Shown: positions 25,594 through 35,249, numbered from the stretch's first letter. The stretch is 64,000 nt of DNA from RUG705 sp934101175 (GCA_934101175.1 CAKOQC010000001.1:310001-374000); one strand, 5' to 3'. Made by a program: numbers and translations. The notes: generated by a model from the letters alone, not told the origin.

Positions 25594-27240
25594 CTATATT
25601 TCTTGAATAACACTAATAATCATTGGTTTATTACCAGTTTCTTCATATAAATATTTAGATAATTCTTCACGAATAGAATTCTTAACTTTACTATAATCTA
25701 AATAATTATTATGTGTATTAGCTTTAATAATATTTAAACATATTTCTTTAGTATTATCTATAATATCTTGACTATCTTTTACATAGATAAAACCTCTTGT
25801 TAATATTTCAGGCCCTGCTAATACTTGTTTACTCTTCTTATCAATAGTAGAACTAATAATAATAATTCCATTATTAGATAACATCTCACGATCTTTTAAT
25901 ACTAATTCTCCTATATCATCTGAAGATTCTCCATCTATTGATATAGTTCCTGTATGAATAGTTTTATAATCATCTACTAATTTTCCATTTTCAAATGTAG
26001 CTACACTACCATTTTCTTTAAGTATAATATTCTCTTTAGGTACTCCTAAATTATAAGCAAGTTCTCCATTAGCTACTTGTTCAGAATATTCTCCCTTTAT
26101 TGGAAAATAATATTTAGGATTCATTAAACTTATCATTTGCATTAAATCTTCAGATGAAGCATGATAAGATAAATTCTTCTTTGGATTTAAAGTTATTGCA
26201 TTAGCTCCACTCATAGCTATCTTATCAAGAAGATTATAGAATGTTTTCTCTCTTCCTTCATATATTGGTGTAGCTAAAAATATAGTATCTTTCTTATTAA
26301 TCTTTATAAATTTATCATATCCATCTAATATTTTAATCATATTCATATAAGGTTTTTCTCTTTCATTAGAGTTAAGTATAACTACATTATCATCATTTAT
26401 ATTAGATAAATCTCCTATTATTTTACTATCTATATGTAAGTAATTATTATCTATTGAATATCTTATAATATTTTGTAATCTTTTTCCCATTACTACTATT
26501 TTTCTATCAGTCTTTGATACTTCATTAAATAATTCTTGTATTCTATATAAATGAGAATTTAATACATTAAATATTACTCTTCCTTTAGCATTAGTAAGTG
26601 TCTCATTAATTAATCCTTGTATTCTATGATTAGGAGATGTATATCCTTTTTTATCTGCATATATTGATTCTGACATTAAGCATAATACATTTTGTCTTCC
26701 TATATAAGCAAGTCTTCCTAAATCTGTTTTATATGGTCCTCTCATTGTAGAATCAAATACGAAGTCTGATGCATAAAATATTACTCCATCCTTAGTATAA
26801 ACTGCATATCCAAAATTATCTGGTATTGAATGTGATAAACTAATTGGTGTAATTCTGACATTTCCAAAATCTATTATTTTATTTTCTTTTACTATATTAA
26901 TATTACTAGTATCTTTCTTATACGTTGTAAGTTCTTCATATACTATATTACAAGTAAATTTAGATCCATATATTGCTACATTATCAAGAGCATCTACTAT
27001 ATCTGTAATAGCTCCTACATTCTCATCATGACCGTGTGTTAAAAATATTCCTTTTATTCTTTCTTTATTCTCTTTTAAATAATCTATATTAGGAATACTA
27101 TAATCTATTCCTAAAGTATGCTCATCAGCATACTGTAATCCAGCTTCAAAAACAAATATATCGTCATCTACAGTGATAACATACATATTCTTTCCATTTT
27201 CATTTAGTCCTCCAAGACCAAATATATTTATTTTACTCAT
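25594..27240 (-). CDS. rnj: RNase J-like ribonuclease with an altered metal site
   Basis: A 548-residue beta-CASP metallo-beta-lactamase protein of the RNase J type (mRNA decay and rRNA maturation). Length and domain order fit. The metal-binding motif, normally HxHxDH, reads H69-G-H71-D-E73-N74: Asp is replaced by Glu and the last His by Asn. The later sites also depart from the family. GDF is SDF, the beta-CASP HASGHA motif is HASSED, and PVHGEY is PIKGEY. It is probably catalytically impaired, as proposed for RNase J2 subunits that pair with an active J1. No second RNase J gene is in this window. Confidence 0.9.
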   Translation of the reverse strand: MSKINIFGLGGLNENGKNMYVITVDDDIFVFEAGLQYADEHTLGIDYSIPNIDYLKENKERIKGIFLTHGHDENVGAITDIVDALDNVAIYGSKFTCNIVYEELTTYKKDTSNINIVKENKIIDFGNVRITPISLSHSIPDNFGYAVYTKDGVIFYASDFVFDSTMRGPYKTDLGRLAYIGRQNVLCLMSESIYADKKGYTSPNHRIQGLINETLTNAKGRVIFNVLNSHLYRIQELFNEVSKTDRKIVVMGKRLQNIIRYSIDNNYLHIDSKIIGDLSNINDDNVVILNSNEREKPYMNMIKILDGYDKFIKINKKDTIFLATPIYEGREKTFYNLLDKIAMSGANAITLNPKKNLSYHASSEDLMQMISLMNPKYYFPIKGEYSEQVANGELAYNLGVPKENIILKENGSVATFENGKLVDDYKTIHTGTISIDGESSDDIGELVLKDREMLSNNGIIIISSTIDKKSKQVLAGPEILTRGFIYVKDSQDIIDNTKEICLNIIKANTHNNYLDYSKVKNSIREELSKYLYEETGNKPMIISVIQEI

Positions 27241-27287
27241 TTTTCTCCTTTCTTTTCTTAATAAAGTATAAAGACTTATAAATTATA

Positions 27288-27318
27288 TCAAAAAAGAGTG
27301 TTCTTGTCAAACACTCTT
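27288..27318 (-). terminator. Terminator of the ackA-nrnA operon
   Basis: AAGAGTGTT pairs with AACACTCTT around a 7-base loop, followed by TTTTTTG on the minus strand. Confidence 0.8.
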
Positions 27319-27335
27319 CTTAAATAATAAATCTA

Positions 27336-28301
27336 TTATTCTTTATTCTTTTTATTATATTCATAAGCTACTTTATCTAGATCTTTAATTAAATCATCAG
27401 TTAAACTCCAATCAGTTAATCTTGCTCCTGAGGCATATTTATGTCCTCCACCGCCATAATTAGCAGCTACCTCATTAATAACAGGTCCTCTTGAACGTAT
27501 ATTAGCTTTAATAATTTTATTTTTCTTATCTTCAGAAAAGAATACCCATATTAATATTTCTTGTACAAACTTTAAATCATTAATCATATTTCCAGCTGCT
27601 GCTGAATCTACTGAGAATTCTTTCATCTTTTCTTCTGTAAGTTTAATATAAGCTAAGTTATTTTCTGTCAAAATTAAATTCTGATATATATATCCTTGAA
27701 ATCTAACTTCTGATATTGGTCTTGTATATAATGGTTCATATAATTTTGTAAATTCTATATTAGTCATATCAAGTAATTTACTAACTAAACTAAATGTTTC
27801 ATTACTAGTATAATCATGTAAAAATCTATCAGTATCTCCTACTATACCTATATAGATATTTTCTGCTACTTTAGAAGATATCTTTAATTTATTATCTATT
27901 GCAAATTTAAATACTAATTGACTAGCACTACTTGCATTATCTTCTATATATTCTATCTTAGCATAGCTTTCTACATATGGGTGATGATCTATCTTTATAA
28001 CATAGTCAAAAGCAGACACATCATCTATTCCTTCAATTCTTTTTTTATCTGGAGTATCTAATACTATTAATAGTGCTTTTGACAAGTCTACTCCATCTAT
28101 TTTATCAAGGTTCCCCATAAAACGAAATCTTTGTGCTATTGTTCCTACTGCATAAATTTTTTTATCTTTAAAGTTATCTAAAATAAGTTCTTTTAATGCA
28201 AATTGACTTCCTAAGGCATCTGGATCTGCCCCTATATGTCTAGCAATAACAATAGTATCATATTTTTTTATTTGTTTTAATATATCCTTAAATAATTTCA
28301 T
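27336..28301 (-). CDS. nrnA: DHH-DHHA1 phosphoesterase, NrnA-like
   Basis: A 321-residue DHH-family enzyme that degrades nanoRNA and/or pAp. Both metal motifs are present: ADPDALGSQ near residue 25 and KIDHHPYVE near residue 110 (the DHH motif). The C-terminal DHHA1 substrate site is ANYGGGGHKYASGARL. Its start overlaps the end of ackA by 14 bases, so the two genes form an operon, probably for convenience rather than shared pathway. Confidence 0.93.
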   Translation of the reverse strand: MKLFKDILKQIKKYDTIVIARHIGADPDALGSQFALKELILDNFKDKKIYAVGTIAQRFRFMGNLDKIDGVDLSKALLIVLDTPDKKRIEGIDDVSAFDYVIKIDHHPYVESYAKIEYIEDNASSASQLVFKFAIDNKLKISSKVAENIYIGIVGDTDRFLHDYTSNETFSLVSKLLDMTNIEFTKLYEPLYTRPISEVRFQGYIYQNLILTENNLAYIKLTEEKMKEFSVDSAAAGNMINDLKFVQEILIWVFFSEDKKNKIIKANIRSRGPVINEVAANYGGGGHKYASGARLTDWSLTDDLIKDLDKVAYEYNKKNKE

Positions 28302-29508
28302 TTTCTATTAATTCTTTTTCTTTTTCTTTTTGTTGATACAATGCATATGTATCTCTAGCAATCATCAATTCTTCATTAGTAGGTATTATATAGCAAGGAA
28401 TTGTTGAATCTTCTGTTGTAATTAACCTTTCTACGCCGCGACAATCATTAGCTTCTTCATCTATTTTTACTCCCAATACTGAAAGCCCATCTATTACTTC
28501 TCTTCTAGTATGAATAGAATTTTCTCCTATACCTGCTGTAAATACGATAGCATCGCATCCTCCAAGTTCAACATAGTATTTAGCTATATAATCTATAATA
28601 CGATTAGTAAACATTTTTTGTGCTAATGTACATCTAGGATTACCTATCTTCATACCATCTTCAATATCTCTTGAATCACTACTAATACCACTTATTCCTA
28701 GTAATCCACTTTGTTTATTTAAGATTTCATCCATTTCTTCTGGACTACACTCTAATTGACGCATCATATATGTAACTACTGTTGCATCCATATCACCACA
28801 ACGTGATCCCATCATAAGGCCTGCATTAGGAGTAAGTCCCATTGAAGTATCTATACATACTCCTTCTTTTACAGCTGAAATACTAGCTCCATTACCTATA
28901 TGACAAGTAATTAACTTTGTATTATATCTTCCTAATATTTCATTCATTCTAGTAGATACATATTTATGACTAGTACCATGTGCTCCATATTTTCTTACTT
29001 TATATTTATCACACCATTCATATGGTACTGGATATAAGTAATTTTCTTCTTCAATAGTTTGATGAAAAGCTGTATCAAATGCTCCTGTTTGTAATGCATT
29101 AGGAATAACTGCTTTAGCGGCTTTAATTCCCTTAACTGCTGCTGGGTTATGAAGCGGAGCTAAGCTAGATAATTCACGAACTTTCTTTATATTTTCATCA
29201 GTCATCTCTACTGTTCTATCAAAGTATGAACCTCCTTGAACAATACGATGTCCTATTGCCTTAATATCATCAAGTGACTCTACTATCTTATTTTCCATTA
29301 ATTCATCCATAAGAATTTGTAAAGCTTCTTCATGATTCTTTAATTCAACTTCTTTTTTTATTTTTTCTCCATTTAATTTAATTGTATAGGAACTTTCTTT
29401 CATTCCAATTCTTTCAAATAATCCTGATATTAAAACTGTTTCATCAGGCATATCATAAGCTTGAAATTTTAAAGATGAACTTCCTGCATTTACTGATAAT
29501 ACTATCAT
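28288..29508 (-). CDS. ackA: Acetate kinase (first copy)
   Basis: A 406-residue acetate kinase that makes ATP from acetyl phosphate at the end of fermentation. The phosphate-binding start VLSVNAGSSSLKF and the KYGAHGTSHKYVS signature are intact. CHIGNGASISAVKEG, GLTPNAGLMMGSRCGDMD and FTAGIGENS follow in order. No phosphotransacetylase gene is next to it. The C-terminus has a charged extra tail. A second, distinct copy lies about 2.8 kb away. Confidence 0.96.
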   Translation of the reverse strand: MIVLSVNAGSSSLKFQAYDMPDETVLISGLFERIGMKESSYTIKLNGEKIKKEVELKNHEEALQILMDELMENKIVESLDDIKAIGHRIVQGGSYFDRTVEMTDENIKKVRELSSLAPLHNPAAVKGIKAAKAVIPNALQTGAFDTAFHQTIEEENYLYPVPYEWCDKYKVRKYGAHGTSHKYVSTRMNEILGRYNTKLITCHIGNGASISAVKEGVCIDTSMGLTPNAGLMMGSRCGDMDATVVTYMMRQLECSPEEMDEILNKQSGLLGISGISSDSRDIEDGMKIGNPRCTLAQKMFTNRIIDYIAKYYVELGGCDAIVFTAGIGENSIHTRREVIDGLSVLGVKIDEEANDCRGVERLITTEDSTIPCYIIPTNEELMIARDTYALYQQKEKEKELIENEII

Positions 29509-29574
29509 TTCACACCTCTTTCTTTAGTAATTATATCAAATTCATAATATTTTTCAAGTAATTAAATAAATTTA

Positions 29575-30204
29575 TTATTTAATTTCTGGCATATCCTTAT
29601 CAAATGCAACTTCACTAAATACTTCTTTTCCTTGTTCATTGCATAATTCTCTATATTTATCATCCCAAGAAAGACGATAACTATTATTTATATCTAAGTT
29701 CATCTTCTTAGTCCAATCAGCTACTACTTCCATAGGATCTTTATCAGTACTCTTATTCTCTATTTCTAATGCTAATCCAAATGGATATTCATCTATACTA
29801 ATTTCTATATCTTCATTACTATAAGTAGTTCTATATCTCTCATAACTTTCTACTACAGGAAATTTCATTACATTACTAACTATATAAAGAAAATTATCTA
29901 CCTCATCCTTTTCTATATTTACTTCCTTCTCTTCTTCTTTATTTACATCATCCATAGTAGTATCTTTAAGTCTTCTTTTCCAACTTAATTTGCTTTTTGT
30001 TTCTTCTTCATTTGATGAAATTCTAAAACGAAATCTTCCATCTATCTCTTTACTATAGAAGTTATATCTCTCATCACAATGATTAAATTGTATTGTCTTT
30101 TCATATGTTCTAAGACTTTTTTTAAGTTCTTTAAATTTAGACAATATTTCTTCTATTTCTTTCATCTTACTAATAGGATAATAATATCTAACTTCGTATT
30201 CCAT
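29575..30204 (-). CDS. CYTH-like domain protein
   Basis: A 209-residue protein that resembles the CYTH/triphosphate-tunnel superfamily. It starts MEYEVRYYYPISKMKEIEEI (the E-x-E-type start is EYEVR here). Strands with RFRFRISSNEE, KLSWKRRL and ISIDEYPFGLALEIENKS follow, as expected for the charged tunnel. Such proteins hydrolyse or bind triphosphates. Specificity cannot be told. It lies between the two ackA genes with a kinase-like gene. Confidence 0.7.
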   Translation of the reverse strand: MEYEVRYYYPISKMKEIEEILSKFKELKKSLRTYEKTIQFNHCDERYNFYSKEIDGRFRFRISSNEEETKSKLSWKRRLKDTTMDDVNKEEEKEVNIEKDEVDNFLYIVSNVMKFPVVESYERYRTTYSNEDIEISIDEYPFGLALEIENKSTDKDPMEVVADWTKKMNLDINNSYRLSWDDKYRELCNEQGKEVFSEVAFDKDMPEIK

Positions 30205-30254
30205 TTTATCACTCCTAATCTTGTATTAATTATACTATTATTCTAATATCAAGT

Positions 30255-31016
30255 CTACTTATTTAATACATTTCTCTCTAATTTATAGTGTTTCTCTTGA
30301 ACAAGTTCTAACATTTCATCCAAAGTATTAGTCTTACCTATTCCCTCTATTTCCATATCTATTAATTTAGATAATCCTATCAAACATGTCTTAAGATTTC
30401 TAAGCATATCCTGTTCTTTACCTTTATCTTTATCAATACTAATAAAATGTTCTTCAAAGTCTATTAATTTTACTATATCTTCGTGATAAATAAAATTATT
30501 CGCATGACAATCTGCATAAACTATTCCATTTTGAACTAATTCTTTTAATATCTTTAACATATCTATATAATAACTAGTAGCTATCTTACCACCCATCTGC
30601 TGATTTCTAAATAAATAAGCCAAGGTTTTTCCCCCTTCATAATAAGGTATCTCTTGTCCTATTATAGACTTTCCAATAGTAATTATTCCCATAGGAAATG
30701 TTGTTAATTTAATCATCTCTTGTTTATCTTGAAGTTTTGCTATAAGTCTAGCATCTTCTTCATAAGAAACAAATAAATAATCAGCAAAATCTTTATATAT
30801 TCTTAATGCTATATCATCTCTATCCTTACTTTTAAATAGATATACTCCATTATTCAATCTATATTCTGGTGTATTAAACATATTATCTGAATAAGATGTT
30901 TCTCCTACGAATACTCCCTTATTATTTCTTAAATCAGTCAAATCTTCATAATGAATATTTCTAATATTTTTATATTCTATTCCTTTTTTATTGGTAAAAC
31001 CTTGTCTTACTTCCAT
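30255..31016 (-). CDS. Protein kinase-like fold protein
   Basis: A 253-residue cytoplasmic protein with a kinase-like (aminoglycoside phosphotransferase/Ser-Thr kinase-like) C-lobe. The segment NGIVYADCHANNFIYHED followed by IVKLIDFEEHFI matches the catalytic HxxN loop and the metal-binding DFG-like DFE. The N-lobe is degenerate, although GVYLFKSKDRDDIALRIYKD may hold the Lys. It is 16 bases downstream of the second ackA gene, which suggests co-transcription. Substrate unknown. Confidence 0.7.
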   Translation of the reverse strand: MEVRQGFTNKKGIEYKNIRNIHYEDLTDLRNNKGVFVGETSYSDNMFNTPEYRLNNGVYLFKSKDRDDIALRIYKDFADYLFVSYEEDARLIAKLQDKQEMIKLTTFPMGIITIGKSIIGQEIPYYEGGKTLAYLFRNQQMGGKIATSYYIDMLKILKELVQNGIVYADCHANNFIYHEDIVKLIDFEEHFISIDKDKGKEQDMLRNLKTCLIGLSKLIDMEIEGIGKTNTLDEMLELVQEKHYKLERNVLNK

Positions 31017-31032
31017 ATCTAGTTCACCATTT

Positions 31033-32277
31033 CTATTTTGTATATTTCTTTATCTTGACATTCTCTTTCTTATTAACTAAATCATATGTATCTCTTAAAA
31101 TCATATATTCTTCATTAGTAGGTATTACATATACTGGTATTTTAGATTCTTTAGTAGTAATCATTCCCATCTTATCAGGTAAATAACTTGCTATTTTATT
31201 ATTCATCTCTTTATCAAGTTCTATTCCCATAATATCTTTAATATGATCTATAATACTCTCTCTAACAGACATAACGTTCTCTCCGCATCCTGCTGTAAAG
31301 ACTATTCCGTCTACTTTTCCTCTTAATTGGAAATAATATTCAGCAATATAATTTGTAACTGAAGATACAAACATATCTAAAGCTAAATATGCCTTTTTAT
31401 CTCCTGCTTCACATAACTTTAATATATCTCTAAAGTCACTCTTTCCACATATTCCAAATAATCCACTTTCTCTATTTAAATCCATTGTTATTTCTTCTGA
31501 TGTTTTTCCTTCTTCAAAACTAACATAATCTACTACTGAAGCATCTATATTACCACATCTAGTTCCCATAACTAATCCATCTAGTGGAGTAAGTCCCATT
31601 GACGTATTATAACAAATACCATTTCTTATACAAGATATACTAGCTCCACTTCCTAAATGACATATTATTAAATTAATATCATCCTTATTCATCATCTTCA
31701 TCATTACTTCTGTAATATATTTATGACTAGTTCCATGAAATCCATATTTTCTAACTCCATACTTACTATACCATTCATAAGGTACTGCATAAAGATAATT
31801 AACTTCTGGCATTGTTTGATGAAATGCTGTATCAAACACTCCTACTTGTTCTACATCAGGCATTATCTCACTAATCTCATGAATTACATTTAATGATCCT
31901 GGAATATGTAAAGGTCCTAGTGGTGCAAGACTATCTACATTCTTAATAACTTCATCATCTATTACTACTGATTCTTGATAGTATTCTCCTCCATGTAGTA
32001 TTCTATGACCAATTCCTGCTATTTCACTAAAATTTTTAATAAAATTATTATCTACTAACTCTTTTAGCATTATTTTTACTGCATCTACATGATCTTTAAC
32101 ATACTCTTCTTTCTTAATCTTTCCGGCAGTTGTCTTTATCGTATAAAAACTATCCTCACTACCTATTTTTTCGATATAACCATTTGCAAGTTCTACATAA
32201 TTATCCATATTCTCTACATCATATAAAGCAAACTTTAATGATGATGAACCCGCATTAATTACAAGATATTTTTTCAT
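31033..32277 (-). CDS. ackA: Acetate kinase (second copy)
   Basis: A 414-residue acetate/butyrate kinase-family enzyme, diverged from the copy at 28288. VINAGSSSLKFALYD, KYGFHGTSHKYITE, CHLGSGASISCIRNG, GLTPLDGLVMGTRCGNID and FTAGCGENV are all recognisable; G-I-G is G-C-G in the last motif. I place the start at the ATG at 32277, since the frame's first codon (TTG at 32283) is too close to the AAAGGAA ribosome site. It has its own promoter. The two copies may differ in regulation or acyl specificity. Confidence 0.95.
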   Translation of the reverse strand: MKKYLVINAGSSSLKFALYDVENMDNYVELANGYIEKIGSEDSFYTIKTTAGKIKKEEYVKDHVDAVKIMLKELVDNNFIKNFSEIAGIGHRILHGGEYYQESVVIDDEVIKNVDSLAPLGPLHIPGSLNVIHEISEIMPDVEQVGVFDTAFHQTMPEVNYLYAVPYEWYSKYGVRKYGFHGTSHKYITEVMMKMMNKDDINLIICHLGSGASISCIRNGICYNTSMGLTPLDGLVMGTRCGNIDASVVDYVSFEEGKTSEEITMDLNRESGLFGICGKSDFRDILKLCEAGDKKAYLALDMFVSSVTNYIAEYYFQLRGKVDGIVFTAGCGENVMSVRESIIDHIKDIMGIELDKEMNNKIASYLPDKMGMITTKESKIPVYVIPTNEEYMILRDTYDLVNKKENVKIKKYTK

Positions 32278-32307
32278 ATACAAAACATTCCTTTCTTTTT
32301 TGCCATT

Positions 32308-32336
32308 ATGCTAACATAATTGATTCATTTTGTCAA
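32308..32336 (-). promoter_or_regulatory. Promoter of the second ackA gene
   Basis: On the minus strand TTGACA (32331-32336) is followed after 17 bases by TAGCAT (32308-32313), with TGT before the -10 box giving an extended -10. Confidence 0.65.
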
Positions 32337-32372
32337 TATATCCAGATACATCTGTTTGATATGTATATAAGG

Positions 32373-32404
32373 AAAAAAGAACTAATATATCCATATTAGT
32401 TCTT
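32373..32404 (-). terminator. Terminator of typA
   Basis: AAGAACTAATAT and its complement form a 12-base stem with a 4-base loop, followed by TTTTTTCC on the minus strand. Confidence 0.85.
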
Positions 32405-32408
32405 ATTA

Positions 32409-34229
32409 TTAAGCATTTTTCTTAGCATCGAATTTCTTACGTTGTTCTGTATTTAATATTTTCTTTCTAAGTCTTAAGTAATGTGGTGTAACTTCAAGAA
32501 GTTCATCAGAATTAATATAATCTAGACAATACTCTAGTGTTATTGGTCTAGGTCTTTTTAATACTACTGTATGATCTGATCCAGCAGCACGTGTATTTGT
32601 TAATTGTTTTCCTTTAACTACATTAACTGCTAAATCATTTTCACGATTACATTCTCCTACTATCATACCCTCGTATACTTCATCTCCTGGTAAAATAAAC
32701 ATTGTACCACGATCTTCCAAATTACCAATAGCATAAGCAGTAGCTTTACCATTTTCCATAGATACTAATACTCCTAGTTTTCTTTCCCCTACATTAATAT
32801 CTTCTACTGGTAAGAATTCTTTAAAACTATGATTTAGTATTCCATATCCTTTTGTCATAGTCATAAAATCAGTTGTAAATCCTATAAGTCCACGTGATGG
32901 AATAGTATAATTTAATCTAACTAAGTTATTAACATTAGTCATATTTTCCATCTTAGCACCACGAAGTCCTAAAGCTTCAATAACATTACCAACAGATTCT
33001 TCTGGTACTTCTATTTGTACATCTTCATAAGGTTCACACTTAATTCCATCTATTTCTTTAATAATAACTTCTGGTTTAGATACTTGAAGTTCATATCCTT
33101 CTCTTCTAAGATTTTCTATTAATATAGATAAGTGTAATTCTCCACGTCCAGATACTACCCAAGAATCTTGTCCTGCTGTTTCTACTTTTAAAGATACATC
33201 TCTTTGTGTTTCACGATATAATCTTTCTTCTATCTTTCTTGCTGTAACAAATTCCCCATCTCTTCCTACAAAAGGACTATCATTAGTCATAAATGTCATC
33301 TTTAATGTAGGTTCATCTATTCTAAGAATAGGTAATGCTTCATGTTCTCCTACTTCACAAACAGTCTCTCCTACTGATATATCTGGAAGTCCTGCTATTG
33401 CAACTATATCTCCTGCATGAGCTTCCTTTATTTCTATTCTCTTAAGTCCTAAAAATCCAAATAATTTTTGTATTCTAAATTGTTTTATTGTTCCATCTAA
33501 TCTAATACAAGAAACCATTTCATTCTCTTTAATAGTTCCTGCCTTAACACAACCTACTCCAATACGTCCTACAAATTCGTTATAATCAAGTAAAGCTGGT
33601 TGGAATTTTAATTTATCATTAACATTTGCTTTAGGAGCTGGTATTTCATTAACTATTAAATCAAATATACAAGAATAATCTTCTGATTGTGTACTTAAAT
33701 CTGGACTTAAAGATGCCGTTCCATTTAAAGCAGATATATATGCTACTTTAAAGTCTAATTGTTCATCAGTAGCCCCTAGTTCTATAAATAAATCTATTAC
33801 TTCATCTACTACTGCTTGAAGTCTTGCTGTAGGTTTATCTACTTTATTAATAACTACTATTGGTTTAACATTTGCTTCTAATGCTTTCTTTAAAACAAAT
33901 CTTGTTTGAGGCATAGTACCTTCATAAGCATCTACTAATAGTAATACTCCATCAACCATATTCATTATTCTTTCTACTTCTCCTCCAAAATCAGCATGTC
34001 CTGGAGTATCTAGAATATTAATCTTATAATCTTTATAATGAATTGCTGTAGGTTTAGCTAAGATAGTAATTCCTCTTTCTCTTTCTATATCATTAGAGTC
34101 CATTGCTCTAACTTCTACTTGTTCATTATCTCTAAAAGTTCCTGATTTTTGTAATAATTTATCTACTAAAGTTGTTTTACCATGGTCTACGTGTGCTATA
34201 ATTGCGATATTTCTAATTTTTTCATTCAT
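32409..34229 (-). CDS. typA: Ribosome-associated GTPase TypA/BipA
   Basis: A ~606-residue translational GTPase involved in ribosome assembly and stress response. It begins MNEKIRNIAIIAHVDHGKTTL with the G1 motif; the G2/G3 regions include ERGITILAKPTAI and LDTPGHADFGGEVER, and the G4 motif is VINKVDKP. The C-terminal domain that marks TypA is present (RGLIGFTTDFMTMTKGYGIL, FILPGDEVYEGMIVGE). The frame extends to a GTG at 34238, but the ATG at 34229 fits the ribosome site and the family start. A SigA promoter lies upstream. Confidence 0.97.
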   Translation of the reverse strand: MNEKIRNIAIIAHVDHGKTTLVDKLLQKSGTFRDNEQVEVRAMDSNDIERERGITILAKPTAIHYKDYKINILDTPGHADFGGEVERIMNMVDGVLLLVDAYEGTMPQTRFVLKKALEANVKPIVVINKVDKPTARLQAVVDEVIDLFIELGATDEQLDFKVAYISALNGTASLSPDLSTQSEDYSCIFDLIVNEIPAPKANVNDKLKFQPALLDYNEFVGRIGVGCVKAGTIKENEMVSCIRLDGTIKQFRIQKLFGFLGLKRIEIKEAHAGDIVAIAGLPDISVGETVCEVGEHEALPILRIDEPTLKMTFMTNDSPFVGRDGEFVTARKIEERLYRETQRDVSLKVETAGQDSWVVSGRGELHLSILIENLRREGYELQVSKPEVIIKEIDGIKCEPYEDVQIEVPEESVGNVIEALGLRGAKMENMTNVNNLVRLNYTIPSRGLIGFTTDFMTMTKGYGILNHSFKEFLPVEDINVGERKLGVLVSMENGKATAYAIGNLEDRGTMFILPGDEVYEGMIVGECNRENDLAVNVVKGKQLTNTRAAGSDHTVVLKRPRPITLEYCLDYINSDELLEVTPHYLRLRKKILNTEQRKKFDAKKNA

Positions 34230-34263
34230 TAGTTCCACTTCCCTTTTCTTTTCACAAGGTATA

Positions 34264-34292
34264 ATTATATGACAAAATATCTAAAAATACAA
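34264..34292 (-). promoter_or_regulatory. Promoter of typA
   Basis: On the minus strand TTGTAT (34287-34292) is followed by 17 bases and a perfect TATAAT (34264-34269). Confidence 0.7.
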
Positions 34293-34332
34293 GAAAAATC
34301 TTTCTTTTTCTCTATATTTCAGAAAATTTTCT

Positions 34333-34968
34333 CTATTTATTAATTTTAAATCTATTATCATATACTGGTTTATAACTTAATCTATGGTATTTACATATTC
34401 CATATTGTTTAATTGCTTCAAGATGTTTCTTTGTTCCATATCCTTTATTATTTTTAAGATCATACATTGGATATTCTTTATCCATTTCATATAACATATG
34501 GTCTCTTGTTACTTTAGCTATTACTGATGCTGCTGATATTGTCACGCTAAGAAAATCTCCTTTTATTATTGATTTAGTAGGTATATCTATATCAAGTGGC
34601 ATAGCATCTATCAAGATATATTCAGGTCTAGGTTCTAACTTCCTAATAGCGTCTTTCATTGCTTCCTTAGTAGCCTCATAAATATTTATCTCATCTATTC
34701 TCTTCTCATCTATTATTCCTATTCCTATAGCTATCGCTTTCTCTTTTATTATTTTATAAAATAATTCTCTCTTCTTCTCAGATAGTTTCTTAGAATCTGT
34801 AAGTCCTTCTAAATAAAAATCATGTGGTAAAATAACTGCTGCTGCTACTACCGGTCCTATTAAAGGCCCTCTTCCTACCTCATCTACTCCTGCTACTAAT
34901 CCTATTCCTTCATTCCATAATTCATGTTCATATTTATAATTATCTATTTCTTCTTTTATCTTCTTCAT
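34333..34968 (-). CDS. rnhB: Ribonuclease HII
   Basis: A ~211-residue RNase HII, which removes ribonucleotides from DNA and RNA from hybrids. The catalytic residues are visible: GVDEVGRGPLIGPVVAAAV (Asp and Glu of the DEVGRG motif), ILIDAMPLDI (Asp), and SVIAKVTRDHMLYEMD (last Asp). GYGTKKHLEAIKQYG, the family C-terminal signature, is intact. The ATG at 34968 is preferred over the upstream GTG at 34977, which overlaps the ribosome site. Confidence 0.96.
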   Translation of the reverse strand: MKKIKEEIDNYKYEHELWNEGIGLVAGVDEVGRGPLIGPVVAAAVILPHDFYLEGLTDSKKLSEKKRELFYKIIKEKAIAIGIGIIDEKRIDEINIYEATKEAMKDAIRKLEPRPEYILIDAMPLDIDIPTKSIIKGDFLSVTISAASVIAKVTRDHMLYEMDKEYPMYDLKNNKGYGTKKHLEAIKQYGICKYHRLSYKPVYDNRFKINK

Positions 34969-34977
34969 AATACTCAC

Positions 34978-35074
34978 TCTCTTCTATAATTATAAAAGAA
35001 AAAGAATAATAATGCAATTACTCTTTAAAAGAAATTATCTTTTGTAAGCATTAATAATTTATGTTATTGTATTC
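34978..35074. other. Non-coding gap beside rnhB
   Basis: An A+T-rich stretch between the start of rnhB and the terminator at 35075. It probably contains the rnhB promoter, but I see no strong match. Confidence 0.35.
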
Positions 35075-35131
35075 TAAAAAAAGAAAGACAATTTATAAAC
35101 TTGATAATACAAGTATATATTGTTTTTCTTT
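35075..35131 (-). terminator. Long hairpin terminator after the 32-residue ORF
   Basis: AAAGAAAAACAATATATACTTG pairs (with a few bulges) with CAAG...TTGTCTTTCTTT, and is followed by a run of seven T on the minus strand. Confidence 0.65.
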
Positions 35132-35150
35132 TATACTTCATTAGTTTTAA

Positions 35151-35249
35151 TTATTCTTCTTTAATATCAAGATAACTTCTTAGTTTAACATATGATATAT
35201 TATCTATCATATCATCTATCATATCATCCAATAGTATATAATCTGGCAT
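35151..35249 (-). CDS. Possible 32-residue acidic small protein
   Basis: A short open frame begins MPDYILLDDMIDDMIDNISY and ends in KEE. It has a good ribosome site (GGAGATAAGATA before ATG) and a terminator right after it. A repeated ATGATAGATGAT segment encodes the DDMI repeats. The promoter-side evidence is thin, so it may or may not be translated. It lies between the PRC-barrel gene and rnhB. Confidence 0.4.
   Translation of the reverse strand: MPDYILLDDMIDDMIDNISYVKLRSYLDIKEE

Noticed and set aside
32284..32408. Riboswitch upstream of the second ackA gene
   Set aside because: The segment contains only a promoter and the typA terminator; too short for a known aptamer.
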